6,123 nt of DNA from contig VBKX01000440.1 in the NCBI GenBank assembly GCA_005879435.1, positions 1 through 6,123 on the forward strand. The letters are read 5' to 3'. Both the position numbers and the translations under genes were made by a program. Below are positions 5,882 through 6,123 of this stretch, in pieces. Source of the DNA: Deltaproteobacteria bacterium. Lineage in GTDB: Bacteria; Desulfobacterota; Binatia; UBA9968. Under the pieces are notes generated by a model. That model ran no database searches, was not told the DNA's origin, and was given only the letters and a program-made list of their open reading frames with translations. How positions within the stretch are numbered: the first letter of the stretch is position 1; every line of letters begins with the position of its first letter.

Positions 5882-6123
5882 CTATTTCGACTGGTAAAGT
5901 TGATCGATGTAGCCGCTTTGATCGAGCTGCTTTAGATAGCTAAGCGTGAACAGCTCTTCCGTTTTGAGTTTCTTCACTGCGGGTTCCCGGACGCTCATGA
6001 CATCGATCGTCGCTTTCACCGCAGCCATGTCGGGATACGGCTTTCGACCCATCTGATGCTGCGGGTGGTTCTTATAAGCAAGATCGATCATGTCGCGGTC
6101 TTTGGTTCGGAGCAGGTCGCCGA
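5882..6123 (-). CDS. C-terminal part of a probable ABC substrate-binding protein, 5' part outside window
   Basis: The frame is open to the right edge, so the ATG at 6089-6091 is an internal Met, not a start. The 79 residues visible end in a TAG at 5882-5884. The pattern KLKTEELFTLSYLKQLDQSG followed by YIDQLYQSK resembles the end of NMT1-type solute-binding proteins, where a short helix with a Leu-x-x-SGFIDxLY motif closes the protein. The PYPDMAAVKATIDVM segment before it fits the helix region common in the same family. It does not resemble the C-terminus of the other binding protein at 1438-2541, so it is a different subfamily. Amidohydrolase A2 starts 12 bases downstream, so the two are probably in one operon, with this protein as a candidate capture component for the hydrolase's substrate or product. 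The assignment rests on a short C-terminal piece. Confidence 0.6.
   Translation of the reverse strand, partial: GDLLRTKDRDMIDLAYKNHPQHQMGRKPYPDMAAVKATIDVMSVREPAVKKLKTEELFTLSYLKQLDQSGYIDQLYQSK

Overview
The window is a co-oriented minus-strand gene block, transcribed from the right edge to the left. It looks like a piece of a chromosome from an uncultured, moderately GC-rich Gram-negative bacterium. Three things point that way: exported proteins with classical signal peptides or a lipobox, NMT1/TauA-type substrate-binding proteins, and two kinds of short palindromic repeat (the 'LTPALSRGER'-encoding type and the TGTCATCCTGAG...CTCAGCATGACA type). From memory, such repeats are abundant in deltaproteobacterial-like and candidate-phylum soil or subsurface genomes (Desulfobacterota, Binatota, Tectomicrobia, NC10). 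No rRNA or marker gene is present, so this placement is weak.

Layout in transcription order. At 6123-5882 is the C-terminal end of a probable ABC substrate-binding protein, cut by the window edge. At 5869-4490 is an exported amidohydrolase (A2). Its reading frame is broken near its end, and the lost frame continues as an IPT/TIG-like domain (4493-4233). At 4214-2778 is a second, closely related amidohydrolase (A1) with a lipoprotein signal and no TIG domain. At 2777-2542 is a non-coding stretch holding a palindromic repeat of each kind, with a further copy just inside the next gene. At 2541-1438 is an NMT1/TauA-type substrate-binding protein; a palindromic repeat is translated as part of its N-terminus. 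At 1376-462 is an exported metallo-beta-lactamase-fold hydrolase (MBL1). From 435 leftwards is a tandem paralogue (MBL2), cut by the left edge.

The locus therefore holds pairs: two substrate-binding proteins, two amidohydrolases and two MBL-fold hydrolases, all predicted to be exported. This suggests capture and extracytoplasmic hydrolysis of a small organic compound, possibly an amide, cyclic imide, lactam or lactone. The substrate cannot be read from sequence. No permease or ATPase gene lies in the window.

Most notable are the frameshift that separates the TIG domain from A2, the repeat that became part of a signal-peptide region, and the Glu that replaces the first metal-binding His in both MBL proteins.
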